A DNA stretch of 13,906 nt from an uncultured Pirellula sp. (GCA_903837255.1 CAILTZ010000632.1:1-13906); one strand, 5' to 3'. Shown: positions 1-7,187, counted from the first letter of the stretch. Made by a program: numbers and translations. Notes: generated by a model not told the origin, from the letters alone.

Positions 1-368
1 AGGCCGTACTTCTTGGCTCGCTTGGCAATGTGCCAGTTGAAGCCGGGGAAATCGACCAAGACCACGCCATCGACCTCACCGCGTCGGAAACAACCTTCGG
101 CGATGTCGGCAATGCGAAAGAATTCACGCAGCTTGGGGAGCACCTCGCTAATCCCCAAAACGGCCATGCTCGTCAAATCGAAATCCAGGTCCAAGCCGGC
201 TTGGATCATCCTCGAGCCGCCAAAACCGCGCACGCGGCAGGTTGGGTCGAAGCGTTGCATGCTCTGGATCAGACTGGCAGCATGCAAATCGCCGCTAGGC
301 TCTCCCACCGAAAAGAAGATCCGCTGTCCCATGGTATCGTCGATCGTATTGGCAAAATTCTCTGTCAT
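1..368 (-). CDS. lpxB: Lipid-A-disaccharide synthase LpxB, N-terminal part (cut by window edge)
   Basis: Reading the minus strand from an ATG at 368 gives 122 codons open to the left edge, so the 3' part of the gene lies outside the window. LpxB (glycosyltransferase family 19) joins UDP-2,3-diacylglucosamine and lipid X into the lipid A disaccharide at the inner face of the cytoplasmic membrane. The family signature is visible: RIFFSVGEPSGDLHAASL (residues 16-33, with the GExSGD loop at 22-27), MAVLGISEVLPKL (68-80), and VDFPGFN (105-111), whose Asp106 matches the conserved active-site Asp of the family. A second Met at residue 13 (position 332, MGQRIFF) could be the true start, since homologues often begin just before the RIFFSVGEPSGD block. 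Neither start has a clear ribosome-binding site. The product implies an LPS-bearing Gram-negative. The family call is very safe; the exact start is not. Confidence 0.93.
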   Translation of the reverse strand, partial: MTENFANTIDDTMGQRIFFSVGEPSGDLHAASLIQSMQRFDPTCRVRGFGGSRMIQAGLDLDFDLTSMAVLGISEVLPKLREFFRIADIAEGCFRRGEVDGVVLVDFPGFNWHIAKRAKKYG

Positions 369-446
369 GATTTCGATTGTCGGACCAACCGAAGCTCCCT
401 GGGGTTTTCGGCCAAAACGGACTTGTATGCGAACGATAATCGATAG

Positions 447-476
447 TATATACGGGAAACTGCGTAGTTAGGGCAA
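447..476 (-). promoter_or_regulatory. Possible lpxB promoter
   Basis: On the minus strand TTGCCC (471-476) is followed after 18 nt by TATATA (447-452), about 80 nt before the lpxB start at 368. Each hexamer matches the sigma-70 consensus at about four of six positions. This is a weak, sequence-only guess. Confidence 0.2.
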
Positions 477-587
477 GACGAAGGTACGACTGTATCGCCT
501 AGCGATCCTCTACGTGGGACTTGTGTTTTGCTAGCAAAGACTTGATGATATGGTTCGCATGGACCGAGCGGCCAAGTGCCCGGATTG

Positions 588-626
588 CCAGTGACATCTG
601 CCAGTGACATCTACCAGTGACATTTT
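588..626. repeat. Three tandem copies of a 13-bp unit
   Basis: The unit CCAGTGACATCTG occurs at 588-600, with CCAGTGACATCTA at 601-613 and CCAGTGACATTTT at 614-626. The first ten bases, CCAGTGACAT, are identical in all three and only the last three vary. The array ends 39 nt before the preferred ATG of the GNAT gene and 12 nt before its alternative TTG. It may be a slippage duplication or an array of binding sites. There are no spacers, so it is not a CRISPR array. Confidence 0.9.
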
Positions 627-665
627 TATTTCCTTCAATTGAATGCTAGCAAAGCCAAGCCAGCG

Positions 666-1178
666 ATGAACGAATCAGCTTCAGAGAAATCAGATGAGCA
701 CACGCCAGCCCGGAAGTCCGAGCATGTGGTTCGCTCGGCCCATTACGATGACTTGGATCGCATCGAGGCTCTTTTGGAGCCGTTTGTCCAGCAGCGCAAA
801 CTCCTGAGGCGTTTGGAATCGGAGCTTATTCTGCTCATGGCCAATGGGTTTGTAGCGGAGCTTATCGAGGATGGCCACCCGAAGATCGTGGGGTTTGCCG
901 CCGTGGAGATTTATTCTCGAAAGCTCTCCGAGATCCAGTGCTTGGCGGTTGACGACGGTTACCAAGGCCGGGGGATCGGGAGCGATTTGGTAAGGGCTTG
1001 TGTCGAGCGGGCGCGAAAGAAGGGGATACTCGAAGTCATGGCGATCAGCGCTTCGGACGAGTTTCTCCGGAAGCTTGGATTTGATTACTCGCTACCCGAG
1101 CAGAAGCGCGCTCTTTTTTTCCAGCTTCATTCTCGGGACGATTTGTTCAGGGACACGCTTCAGGACGAGACGCAGTGA
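666..1178 (+). CDS. GNAT N-acetyltransferase, N-acetylglutamate synthase-like
   Basis: A 170-residue single-domain acetyltransferase of the GNAT superfamily. The acetyl-CoA loop is visible as YQGRGIG (residues 99-105, the QxxGxG pattern). Several blocks resemble the catalytic domain of ArgA-type N-acetylglutamate synthases: the early IEALLEPFVQQRKLLRR (33-49), the beta-strand ISEIQCLAV-like segment (88-95), and the tail FLRKLGFDYSLPEQKRALFFQL (133-154), which resembles the WFxxxGF..LPxxK..Y region. The amino-acid-kinase domain of classical ArgA is absent, so this is either a short stand-alone synthase feeding arginine synthesis or an acetyltransferase for another amine. A TTG at 639 in the same frame would add nine residues; I prefer the ATG at 666. 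The charged, Ser/Glu-rich first 20 residues look disordered. It converges on the response regulator gene with only 6 nt between stop codons. Confidence 0.85.
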   Translation: MNESASEKSDEHTPARKSEHVVRSAHYDDLDRIEALLEPFVQQRKLLRRLESELILLMANGFVAELIEDGHPKIVGFAAVEIYSRKLSEIQCLAVDDGYQGRGIGSDLVRACVERARKKGILEVMAISASDEFLRKLGFDYSLPEQKRALFFQLHSRDDLFRDTLQDETQ

Positions 1179-1184
1179 GTTGCC

Positions 1185-1823
1185 TCAGGGGCTAGCGATC
1201 AATCCGTGTCGGATCGCGTACTGGACCAGTTCGGAGGTGCTACGGAGTCGCAATTGGGTCATGATCCGCGCTTTATGGTTCTCGGCGGTTCTTGCCGAGA
1301 TGCCCAAGGTCGCCGCGACCTCTTTGGCCGACTTGCCTTCGGCGAACAACTGCAGGACCTCGCGTTGCCGGGTGGTGAGCATTTTGTGCTCTTCGAGTTC
1401 GCTGATTTGCTGGTCGGCATTTTGCAATCCGTCAGCGATTTCCGGTGAGATGAATTTTCCGCCACCGAGGACCAACTGTAGGGCTCTGAGGAGTTCCTCG
1501 CTGGCTGAGTGTTTGAGCACGTATCCAACGGCACCTTTTCGGATGGCTTTGGCCGCATAGGTGACATCTTTGTGCATCGTCAAGAAGATGAATTTGGCCC
1601 TGGTGTTTTGTTTTTGGAGCAATTCCATCGCATCGAGGCCATTGAGGGATGGCATCGATATGTCGGCGACAATCACGTCGGGCTCAAGCTTGATCGCTAG
1701 GTCGACCAAGGCTCTCCCGTCTTCGGCGATGCCTACTAGGTCGTATTCGGATTCGAGAATATTTCGCAATCCATCGGCAACGATCCGGTGGTCATCGGCG
1801 ATCAGTACTTTGATTCGGTTCAT
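1185..1823 (-). CDS. NarL/FixJ-family response regulator
   Basis: A 212-residue cytoplasmic transcription regulator. The receiver domain (about residues 4-120) has the acidic pair Asp10-Asp11, phospho-acceptor Asp54 (in VADISMPSLNG), Thr82 and Lys104, so all key phosphotransfer residues are present. A linker (about 130-147) leads to a LuxR-type helix-turn-helix (about 148-210) with the typical LTTRQREVLQLFAEG start and a recognition region near ISARTAENHKARIM (175-188). The length is normal for the family. It lies 19 nt downstream of the histidine kinase stop codon on the same strand, so the two are almost certainly cotranscribed and are a cognate pair. No Shine-Dalgarno sequence is evident before the ATG at 1823. 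Its target genes cannot be read from the sequence; its own operon and the divergent lipoprotein gene are the nearest candidates. Confidence 0.95.
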   Translation of the reverse strand: MNRIKVLIADDHRIVADGLRNILESEYDLVGIAEDGRALVDLAIKLEPDVIVADISMPSLNGLDAMELLQKQNTRAKFIFLTMHKDVTYAAKAIRKGAVGYVLKHSASEELLRALQLVLGGGKFISPEIADGLQNADQQISELEEHKMLTTRQREVLQLFAEGKSAKEVAATLGISARTAENHKARIMTQLRLRSTSELVQYAIRHGLIASP

Positions 1824-1842
1824 GGCAGGCTCAGGGGATCAA

Positions 1843-3678
1843 CTAGGGAGTGGGTGAATCTGGGATCGGGACGATGACAGCGATTGAGACACCGAACTCA
1901 GGTGCGCTTTGAATTTTGATGATTCCACCGGCGAGCCGAACCCGTTCGGTCATGCTGGCGAGTCCCAGTCCACGTTTTGATCGATTCAAGTTTGGATCGA
2001 ACCCCTTGCCATCGTCGCAGATATCTAGATAGACGCATTCGGCGTCCGACCTGAGCTTGATATCGATCTTGCTAGCACCTGAATGCCTGATGGCGTTCCA
2101 CAGCGATTCCTGCGCGATGCGGTACAAGCACAATGCCGTGGGCTTAGGAATCTCGGGGAATTCTTTCGTGGAATGCAATACGATGGGGATTCCCCAGCGT
2201 TGGCTCATTTCGTGGCATTCGGATTGAAGGGCTTCGGGCAGTCCGAAGTCATCCAGTACCGATGGATGCATGTGTCGGCTCATGCGGTGCAGATCATCGC
2301 AGATACCTTTGAGTGTTTTCTTGAGCTTGCCCAAAGACAATTTGGCTTCACTGGAATCTTGCATCTTGTTTTCCAGCGCACCGGTTTCAATGGAAACGGC
2401 TGCCAGCCGCTGGGAGACGTCGTCATGAAGCTCCCTTGCCAAATACCTGCGTTCGTCTTCGACCGCCGAAAGGATTCGACCGGTAAGAGAGCGAGCTTGT
2501 GTCTCGGCGGCGATTCTCTTTCGGCGATTGATCAGCAAACTGACAATGATTGCCGATTGGATGGCCAGTGCCGTGAGCCCGGTAGAAATGTATCGACCGT
2601 ATTGATTCCAAAGAGTTGGTTTGCGATTAACGATTTTCGAGCCTGGCGGAAGTCTTTTTTCGGAGATGCCGAATTCCTGCATCACTTCCGCGTCGAATGC
2701 ATGCGAGTACGATTCATCGAGAATATCAGGGATGGCATCGGCGGACTCACCGTTGAGGATCCTGGCTACCAGTCTACCGGCGATCTGGCCTTGTTCGGTC
2801 GGCGAGACCAATGCCCCTCCGAGGATGCCTTTGCCAAGTACGGTATCGTAGCACCCAAAAATGGGGATTTTCGAGGAACCCTTGATCTCCTGAAGATATT
2901 CGGAAGTGCTATAGCGATTGTTCTGGTTGTCGATTTCAAAGGTCAGAAGCATCGCGGCGGTATTGGGCTGGGCCTCCGAGAGAATTGCCGAGGCTTGTGA
3001 GGTACCTAGACCCGCTAGATCGACGATTTCCAAGTTGGGTGAAACTTGCTTAATGCTCATGATCGCCGCACGTCTAAACCAATCATCGAGCGTCGAGTTG
3101 CCCGATAGAACAATTAGCCTGGAGGTCTGAGGCAGGACTTGGTGGATCACGTTGGCCGATTGCGCAAAGTTCAATGCAAAGCCGACACCGGTGATGTTGG
3201 TGCGTTGGCTTTTGAGGGCAGCATATGATCGTGGAATGGCGCAGTAGACGATTGGGCAACCAGGGAAAAGCATATCCCGATTGGTCAGCACAAACGTAAA
3301 GGCGGGAAAGAAAACCGGAACGACGACATCCGGAGGAAACTTACTGTACTTGCGCCTGAGCGACGATGTCCATGCATTGAAATAATCGAGGTCGTTCTGG
3401 AGGGTCAGGTCCATGTATTCGACGTCGACATCGATTGGACCAGGGTGATCTCGACGAATGGCTTCGACGATCGCTGCGTGCCATTGCGCGTTGATTGGCG
3501 ACATTTGACGGTGCGTGTAAAGGATTAGCACACGCTTGGTTTGAATGTTTGTTTCGCCTTCAGGTCGCTCTAGAAATGCAGGATCCTCTTGATCGGAGTA
3601 TTCGCTGGATCGAGCCAAGGAGCACGAAGTCACTCCCAGGACTAAACAGATCAAAAATCCGACGGTAAAAACCCGCAT
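1843..3678 (-). CDS. Sensor histidine kinase with periplasmic-binding-protein-like input domain
   Basis: A 611-residue membrane kinase. Residues 1-19 form a signal sequence ending in a lipobox-like VTSC (Cys19). Residues about 48-340 resemble the ABC_sub_bind type of periplasmic binding domain seen in many HisKA_3 kinases (KRVLILYTHRQMSP at 48-61, PDVVVPVFFPAF at 116-127, FPGCPIVYCAIP at 138-149, SPTEQGQIAGRLVARILNG at 292-310). A single membrane helix spans about 364-384, followed by basic RRKR. The cytoplasmic part has a HisKA_3 dimerisation/phosphoacceptor segment with His418 in ARELHDDVSQRL, then a HATPase_c domain with the N box (Asn528), the G1 box DDGKGFD (555-561) and GLGL (570-573). 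It should autophosphorylate on His418 and pass phosphate to Asp54 of the downstream regulator. The ligand is unknown; the domain suggests a small extracytoplasmic molecule. No clear ribosome-binding site precedes the ATG at 3678. Confidence 0.93.
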   Translation of the reverse strand: MRVFTVGFLICLVLGVTSCSLARSSEYSDQEDPAFLERPEGETNIQTKRVLILYTHRQMSPINAQWHAAIVEAIRRDHPGPIDVDVEYMDLTLQNDLDYFNAWTSSLRRKYSKFPPDVVVPVFFPAFTFVLTNRDMLFPGCPIVYCAIPRSYAALKSQRTNITGVGFALNFAQSANVIHQVLPQTSRLIVLSGNSTLDDWFRRAAIMSIKQVSPNLEIVDLAGLGTSQASAILSEAQPNTAAMLLTFEIDNQNNRYSTSEYLQEIKGSSKIPIFGCYDTVLGKGILGGALVSPTEQGQIAGRLVARILNGESADAIPDILDESYSHAFDAEVMQEFGISEKRLPPGSKIVNRKPTLWNQYGRYISTGLTALAIQSAIIVSLLINRRKRIAAETQARSLTGRILSAVEDERRYLARELHDDVSQRLAAVSIETGALENKMQDSSEAKLSLGKLKKTLKGICDDLHRMSRHMHPSVLDDFGLPEALQSECHEMSQRWGIPIVLHSTKEFPEIPKPTALCLYRIAQESLWNAIRHSGASKIDIKLRSDAECVYLDICDDGKGFDPNLNRSKRGLGLASMTERVRLAGGIIKIQSAPEFGVSIAVIVPIPDSPTP

Positions 3679-4011
3679 GGGGGCGAAATGTTCCAGAGAA
3701 TTGATGAAAATTGGGACCCTCCTCGCGGCAACTTGGCCACACCGTGTCCATTGTAACTCTCATACCGCTAATGCTAGGGCAAAGTCCCCCTGTATTTTTA
3801 CTTAGCCCCCGACGTCTATGCACTCCCGTAAGCTCGGGCTACTGGTGGCTTTTCCTGCGTTAAGGACAGGTTTAGGGGTGTTTTTTCCTGCTCGGTGCTT
3901 GCAGCCCCCCTTGAAAACAATGAAGATACTTCTATGGGACCGGCTTGAACTTCCTGTTCGGACGATCCTCGCTTTTCGGGTTCCTAGCAAGGTTTTCCTA
4001 ACGCTCCTCGG
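3679..4011. other. Divergent regulatory region between kinase operon and TPR/FG-GAP gene
   Basis: About 330 nt with no convincing gene. A plus-strand frame starting at 3818 (94 codons) runs into the next gene in another frame and has no recognisable domain. On the minus strand a TACAAT (3750-3755) could be a -10 box for the kinase operon, but no good -35 sits at the usual spacing. A GC-tract cluster lies at 3774-3810, and a small hairpin CCCG/CGGG lies at 3826-3839. Both flanking transcripts must start in or near this region. Confidence 0.5.
3774..3810. promoter_or_regulatory. Candidate operator: clustered G and C tracts upstream of the kinase operon
   Basis: CTAGGGCAAAGTCCCCCTG (3774-3792) holds an imperfect inverted repeat AGGG (3776-3779) / CCCT (3788-3791). 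It is followed by an AT-rich GTATTTTTACTTA and a second CCCCC tract (3806-3810). The cluster sits about 100 nt before the kinase start and about 200 nt before the divergent gene. It is a plausible site for the LuxR-type regulator encoded next door, but this is inference from position and symmetry only. Confidence 0.25.
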
Positions 4012-7000
4012 ATGCATCCAACTTTTCCACGCGCCCGCCTTAGATTCGGCCGGCTCAAATGGTTTTCACACGCCCTGCGATACCCTGGAAAAATTCCGGT
4101 AGGTGTTCCCGTTGGCCTATCGCTACTTTTGATCTTGGTAGCCAGCGGCTGCGATGCCAAGCCCCAGACGCAAGCCAAGCCTTCCCCAGCGCCCGCACAA
4201 CCTCCGACGCCGCCACCAACTCCTGCTCAAAAGCCCGAGGACTTCCAAGAAGCCCTCAGCAAAGCAACACAGCTCCTCAGCGATAAGAAAACTCAGGAAG
4301 CTTGGGATGCCCTCAAGCCTCTGACGCTGGTCCGCCCCCAAGACCCGCAGCTTTTGTACCTGACGGCTCTGGTGCTGGCCGCCAAAGAGGACCTTCCAGG
4401 AGCGATTCAAACCATCAGGCGTATCCCGGCCGACTCCCCTCAAGCAATCCCGGCAGCGGGCCAGGCCGCCGAGTGGACCGTCGCTTTAGGTAAGCTGCCG
4501 GAGGCCGAAGCCGAGCTGCTCAAGCTCGTCAAACAATACCCAACAGCCGTTCCCGCTGTGCGATTGCTTGCCAAAATCTACAACGCTCAAGGCCGTCGCT
4601 TCGAAGCCAGCCGCTATCTGGATCGACTGGTTCGTCTGGGGGATTTCACGCGTTTGGAATTGCTCGCAACGGTCGACCCCCGCGATTACTTCGATGATGA
4701 ATCCGTTCGCAACGCCTTCGCTGAAGCTTACCCCGATCACCCTTACGTCGCCTTTGCAAAGATCCGCAAGCGACTCATACGCAACGGATACGAAGCGAAC
4801 CTCGATGAGCTCAAGCAGATTGCTACCCGGCATCCGGAGTTGATCGAGCCCTGGGTATGGACCGCAACGAGCTTGCTCGAGACCGATCGACTGGCCGAGC
4901 TGCGAGACTGGTTATCGAGCCGCCCGGGCGGTGCGGACAAGCACCCCGAGTATTGGTATGCACTCGGGGGGCTGATGCTGCGGAGCGACCAGGATCAGAC
5001 CGCCGCGCGATGCTTTGTCCAAGCCATCCAGCTAGATCGTCGTCATGTGCCGGCCTACCAAGGTTTGGCCGATGCGCTCATCGAGCTACAGCAAGTCGAA
5101 TCCGCAAAGAGCGTCCGGCAATTCGGAAACGACCTAGTAGCCATCAACGACTACGCTCAGCAGATCTCCTACGAATACGCAGATCCCCAGCTCTTCAATA
5201 AGATCGCGGGGATCTACCGAAACCTTGGTGATGACGTGGCAGCCTTTGGCTGGGAGGCCCTCTCGGTTACTTTGGGCCACGGTCCGATGACCGACTCTCT
5301 GAAAGAGCAACAAGTGGCGCTGCGCAAGGGCCCGACGGCTTCTCCAAAAGTCCTCGATGGGCTAGCTTGGGAATCCTGGCCTGTCCCGAAAGATCTCGTC
5401 CCCGGCGATCTTCCCAGCGATGCCGAGATTAGCAAGATCCCCGCTCGAGCCTCATCTCAGGTCAGCTCCGTTGGAACCGGTGGGATTGCGATGGAGGATG
5501 TGGCTCTTGAGCGGGGGGTCACAAGCGCCTACGACAACGGTGCAAAATCAAATCGCAGCTGGTATACAGTTGAAAGTATCGGCGGGGGTGTGAGCGCCAT
5601 AGACTACGACAAAGACGGATGGCCAGATCTTTACTTCTCCGAAGCGGGTGGATCACCTTTGGACGCATCCCCTCGTTACAAACCCAAGCCGCTCTTTCGA
5701 TCGCTTGGCGGTAAAGCGTTCCAGGAGGTTGCATCGTTGGCCAAGGCTGGAGATGTTGGGTACGGTCAGGGGATCGGCGTTGCGGATGTGGATCAAGACG
5801 GCTTTCCTGATCTGCTCGTTGCGAATCTGGGAGTTTCTCGAATCTATCGCAATAACGGGGATGGAACATTCTCGTGTAGCGAAATTCCGCAAGACGACAC
5901 CAAATCTCTATGGAACAGTTCTATCCATGCGGCGGACATAAACGGCGATTCGCTCCCGGATCTGATCCCCGCGTCGTACACCTACGGAGACGAAGCGATT
6001 TCGCGTCGATGCGAATCGAGCAATTCAACACGCATCTCTTGCAATCCCAAGATGTTCCCGCCGGGCAAGAATCGGATCCTGCTGAGCCGTGGCGATGGGA
6101 CTTGGCAAATCGCACCCGAGCCGCTAATCGAATCGATTCGGACCGGCTATACGCTCGGGACCCTGGTCACCAATCTCGACCAGCGTCACGGCAACGATGT
6201 GTTCTTTGCAAACGATGTTTCACCGAACAATCTGCTACTGAGCGAGCCAAAGGAATCCGGAGTCGAGGGTTCTTCCAAATGGGATTTGGTCGAATGCGCC
6301 GCGGCCGCAGGGGTGGCTGTCGATAGCATCGGGCGAGCCCAAGCTTGTATGGGGATTTCCTGCGGAGATCAGAACCGAGACGGACTGTTGGATATCATCG
6401 TAACGAATTTTTATAACGAGTTCAGCACCCTGTATCTGCAGACGTTACCAGGGGTTTTTGTCGACGGCACACGCCGATCGAAACTCGGCATCGCGACGAT
6501 CGACCAACTGAGTTTCGGTAGCCAATTCTGCGATTTGGACAACGATGGCTGGCTCGATTTTATCGCGGTCAACGGTCACATCGATGACCTGCGCACAGAG
6601 AATATTCCCTGGCAGATGCCCACGCAAATCCTTCGTAACGAAAATGGCGAATTTCGATGGCTTCGCAATCCCTCCCCAGGGAAATACTTCGACGGCAAAT
6701 GGATCGGGCGAGGCTTGCAGCTCGTCGATTACAATGTCGATGGCAAACCCGATTTGATCGCCACCCATTTGGATCGCCCTGCGGCTCTGCTCGAAAACCG
6801 TTCCCCGAGCGACAACCATTTTTTGCAGATGGAATTGGTCGGAACCACCAGCGAACGCGATGCGATCGGCGCGGTACTACGGATCGAGGCCGACGATGAA
6901 TTCTGGGTCACCTCGATGTGCGACGGCGAAGGATTCTTTGGGTCCAACGAACACCTAATCCACGTCGGGATAGGCAAAAAAACCAAACTGACCAAAGTCC

Positions 7001-7116
7001 ACTGCGTATGGCCTTCTGGCAAAAAGGAGCTAGTCGAAGGGCTCGATGCCGACCGACGTTATCGTTGGATCGAAGGCCAAGGGGTCCATGAGGTCTGGCT
7101 GGATCGCTCTCGCTAA
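4012..7116 (+). CDS. TPR / FG-GAP (VCBS-like) / ASPIC-UnbV repeat lipoprotein
   Basis: A 1034-residue predicted lipoprotein. A hydrophobic stretch (about 30-44) ends in the lipobox VASGC with Cys47; a Pro/Ala/Gln-rich linker (49-75) follows. Residues about 77-430 are helical TPR-like repeats. Residues about 495-930 carry seven FG-GAP-type repeats with Asp-rich Ca-binding-like loops beginning at 531, 592, 642, 723 (degenerate), 786, 841 and 906, for example DYDKDGWPD and DLDNDGWLD, which predicts a beta-propeller. Residues about 950-1022 match an ASPIC/UnbV domain (AIGAVLRIEA, GFFGSNEHLIHVGIG, VWPSGKKE). Cys667 and Cys677 could close a disulphide loop. The architecture is abundant in Planctomycetota and resembles CRTAC1-type proteins; its molecular role is not established, and binding or adhesion at the cell surface is an inference. 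An in-frame TAG at 3985-3987 makes ATG 4012 the first possible start. That leaves an unusually long ~29-residue n-region. The gene is divergent from the kinase operon and convergent with GH9. Confidence 0.92.
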   Translation: MHPTFPRARLRFGRLKWFSHALRYPGKIPVGVPVGLSLLLILVASGCDAKPQTQAKPSPAPAQPPTPPPTPAQKPEDFQEALSKATQLLSDKKTQEAWDALKPLTLVRPQDPQLLYLTALVLAAKEDLPGAIQTIRRIPADSPQAIPAAGQAAEWTVALGKLPEAEAELLKLVKQYPTAVPAVRLLAKIYNAQGRRFEASRYLDRLVRLGDFTRLELLATVDPRDYFDDESVRNAFAEAYPDHPYVAFAKIRKRLIRNGYEANLDELKQIATRHPELIEPWVWTATSLLETDRLAELRDWLSSRPGGADKHPEYWYALGGLMLRSDQDQTAARCFVQAIQLDRRHVPAYQGLADALIELQQVESAKSVRQFGNDLVAINDYAQQISYEYADPQLFNKIAGIYRNLGDDVAAFGWEALSVTLGHGPMTDSLKEQQVALRKGPTASPKVLDGLAWESWPVPKDLVPGDLPSDAEISKIPARASSQVSSVGTGGIAMEDVALERGVTSAYDNGAKSNRSWYTVESIGGGVSAIDYDKDGWPDLYFSEAGGSPLDASPRYKPKPLFRSLGGKAFQEVASLAKAGDVGYGQGIGVADVDQDGFPDLLVANLGVSRIYRNNGDGTFSCSEIPQDDTKSLWNSSIHAADINGDSLPDLIPASYTYGDEAISRRCESSNSTRISCNPKMFPPGKNRILLSRGDGTWQIAPEPLIESIRTGYTLGTLVTNLDQRHGNDVFFANDVSPNNLLLSEPKESGVEGSSKWDLVECAAAAGVAVDSIGRAQACMGISCGDQNRDGLLDIIVTNFYNEFSTLYLQTLPGVFVDGTRRSKLGIATIDQLSFGSQFCDLDNDGWLDFIAVNGHIDDLRTENIPWQMPTQILRNENGEFRWLRNPSPGKYFDGKWIGRGLQLVDYNVDGKPDLIATHLDRPAALLENRSPSDNHFLQMELVGTTSERDAIGAVLRIEADDEFWVTSMCDGEGFFGSNEHLIHVGIGKKTKLTKVHCVWPSGKKELVEGLDADRRYRWIEGQGVHEVWLDRSR

Positions 7117-7153
7117 GCTCAACCGGTGCAAAACTATTTCACTTGAGATCATA

Positions 7154-7187
7154 CGTTCCCTCCCTTGGGAATATCGTCACGGGAACG
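7154..7187. terminator. Inverted repeat between convergent genes, possible bidirectional terminator
   Basis: CGTTCCC (7154-7160) pairs with GGGAACG (7181-7187), ending exactly next to the GH9 stop codon (7188-7190). An alternative smaller hairpin, TTCCC (7156-7160) with GGGAA (7167-7171), excludes it. Neither strand has a T run after the stem, so it is not a standard intrinsic terminator, although the position between two convergent stop codons fits that role. Confidence 0.3.

Larger units (their letters stand above)
369..665. other. Divergent intergenic region between lpxB and the GNAT gene
   Basis: About 300 nt with no convincing gene. An 81-codon minus-strand frame begins inside the tandem repeat and overlaps the lpxB start; it looks like chance. 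The region holds three 13-bp tandem repeats (588-626), two copies of TGCTAGCAAAG (529-539 and 644-654, the core TGCTAGCA being a palindrome) and an AT-rich stretch (about 620-640) just before the acetyltransferase. Promoters for both flanking genes must lie here. Confidence 0.6.

Noticed and set aside
13..471. Plus-strand open frames of 138-152 codons at the left edge
   Set aside because: They are antisense to lpxB, whose minus-strand translation shows the GEPSGD family signature.
365..610. 81-codon minus-strand frame between lpxB and the GNAT gene
   Set aside because: It starts inside the tandem repeats, overlaps the lpxB start and has no recognisable features.
588..626. Possible CRISPR-like array
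   Set aside because: The 13-bp units are directly adjacent with no spacers, are too short, and there are no cas genes.
369..665. Possible tRNA or small RNA gene in the lpxB-GNAT gap
   Set aside because: I could not find a cloverleaf, a T-loop-like sequence or a hairpin with a T run there.
2083..3000. A 305-codon plus-strand open frame opposite the histidine kinase
   Set aside because: It lies wholly antisense to a gene with clear HisKA_3 and HATPase motifs, its translation has no recognisable domain, and it is explained as a mirror frame of the kinase coding sequence.
3818..4102. 94-codon plus-strand frame upstream of the TPR/FG-GAP gene
   Set aside because: It overlaps the next gene in another frame by about 90 nt, lacks a ribosome-binding site and resembles no known protein.
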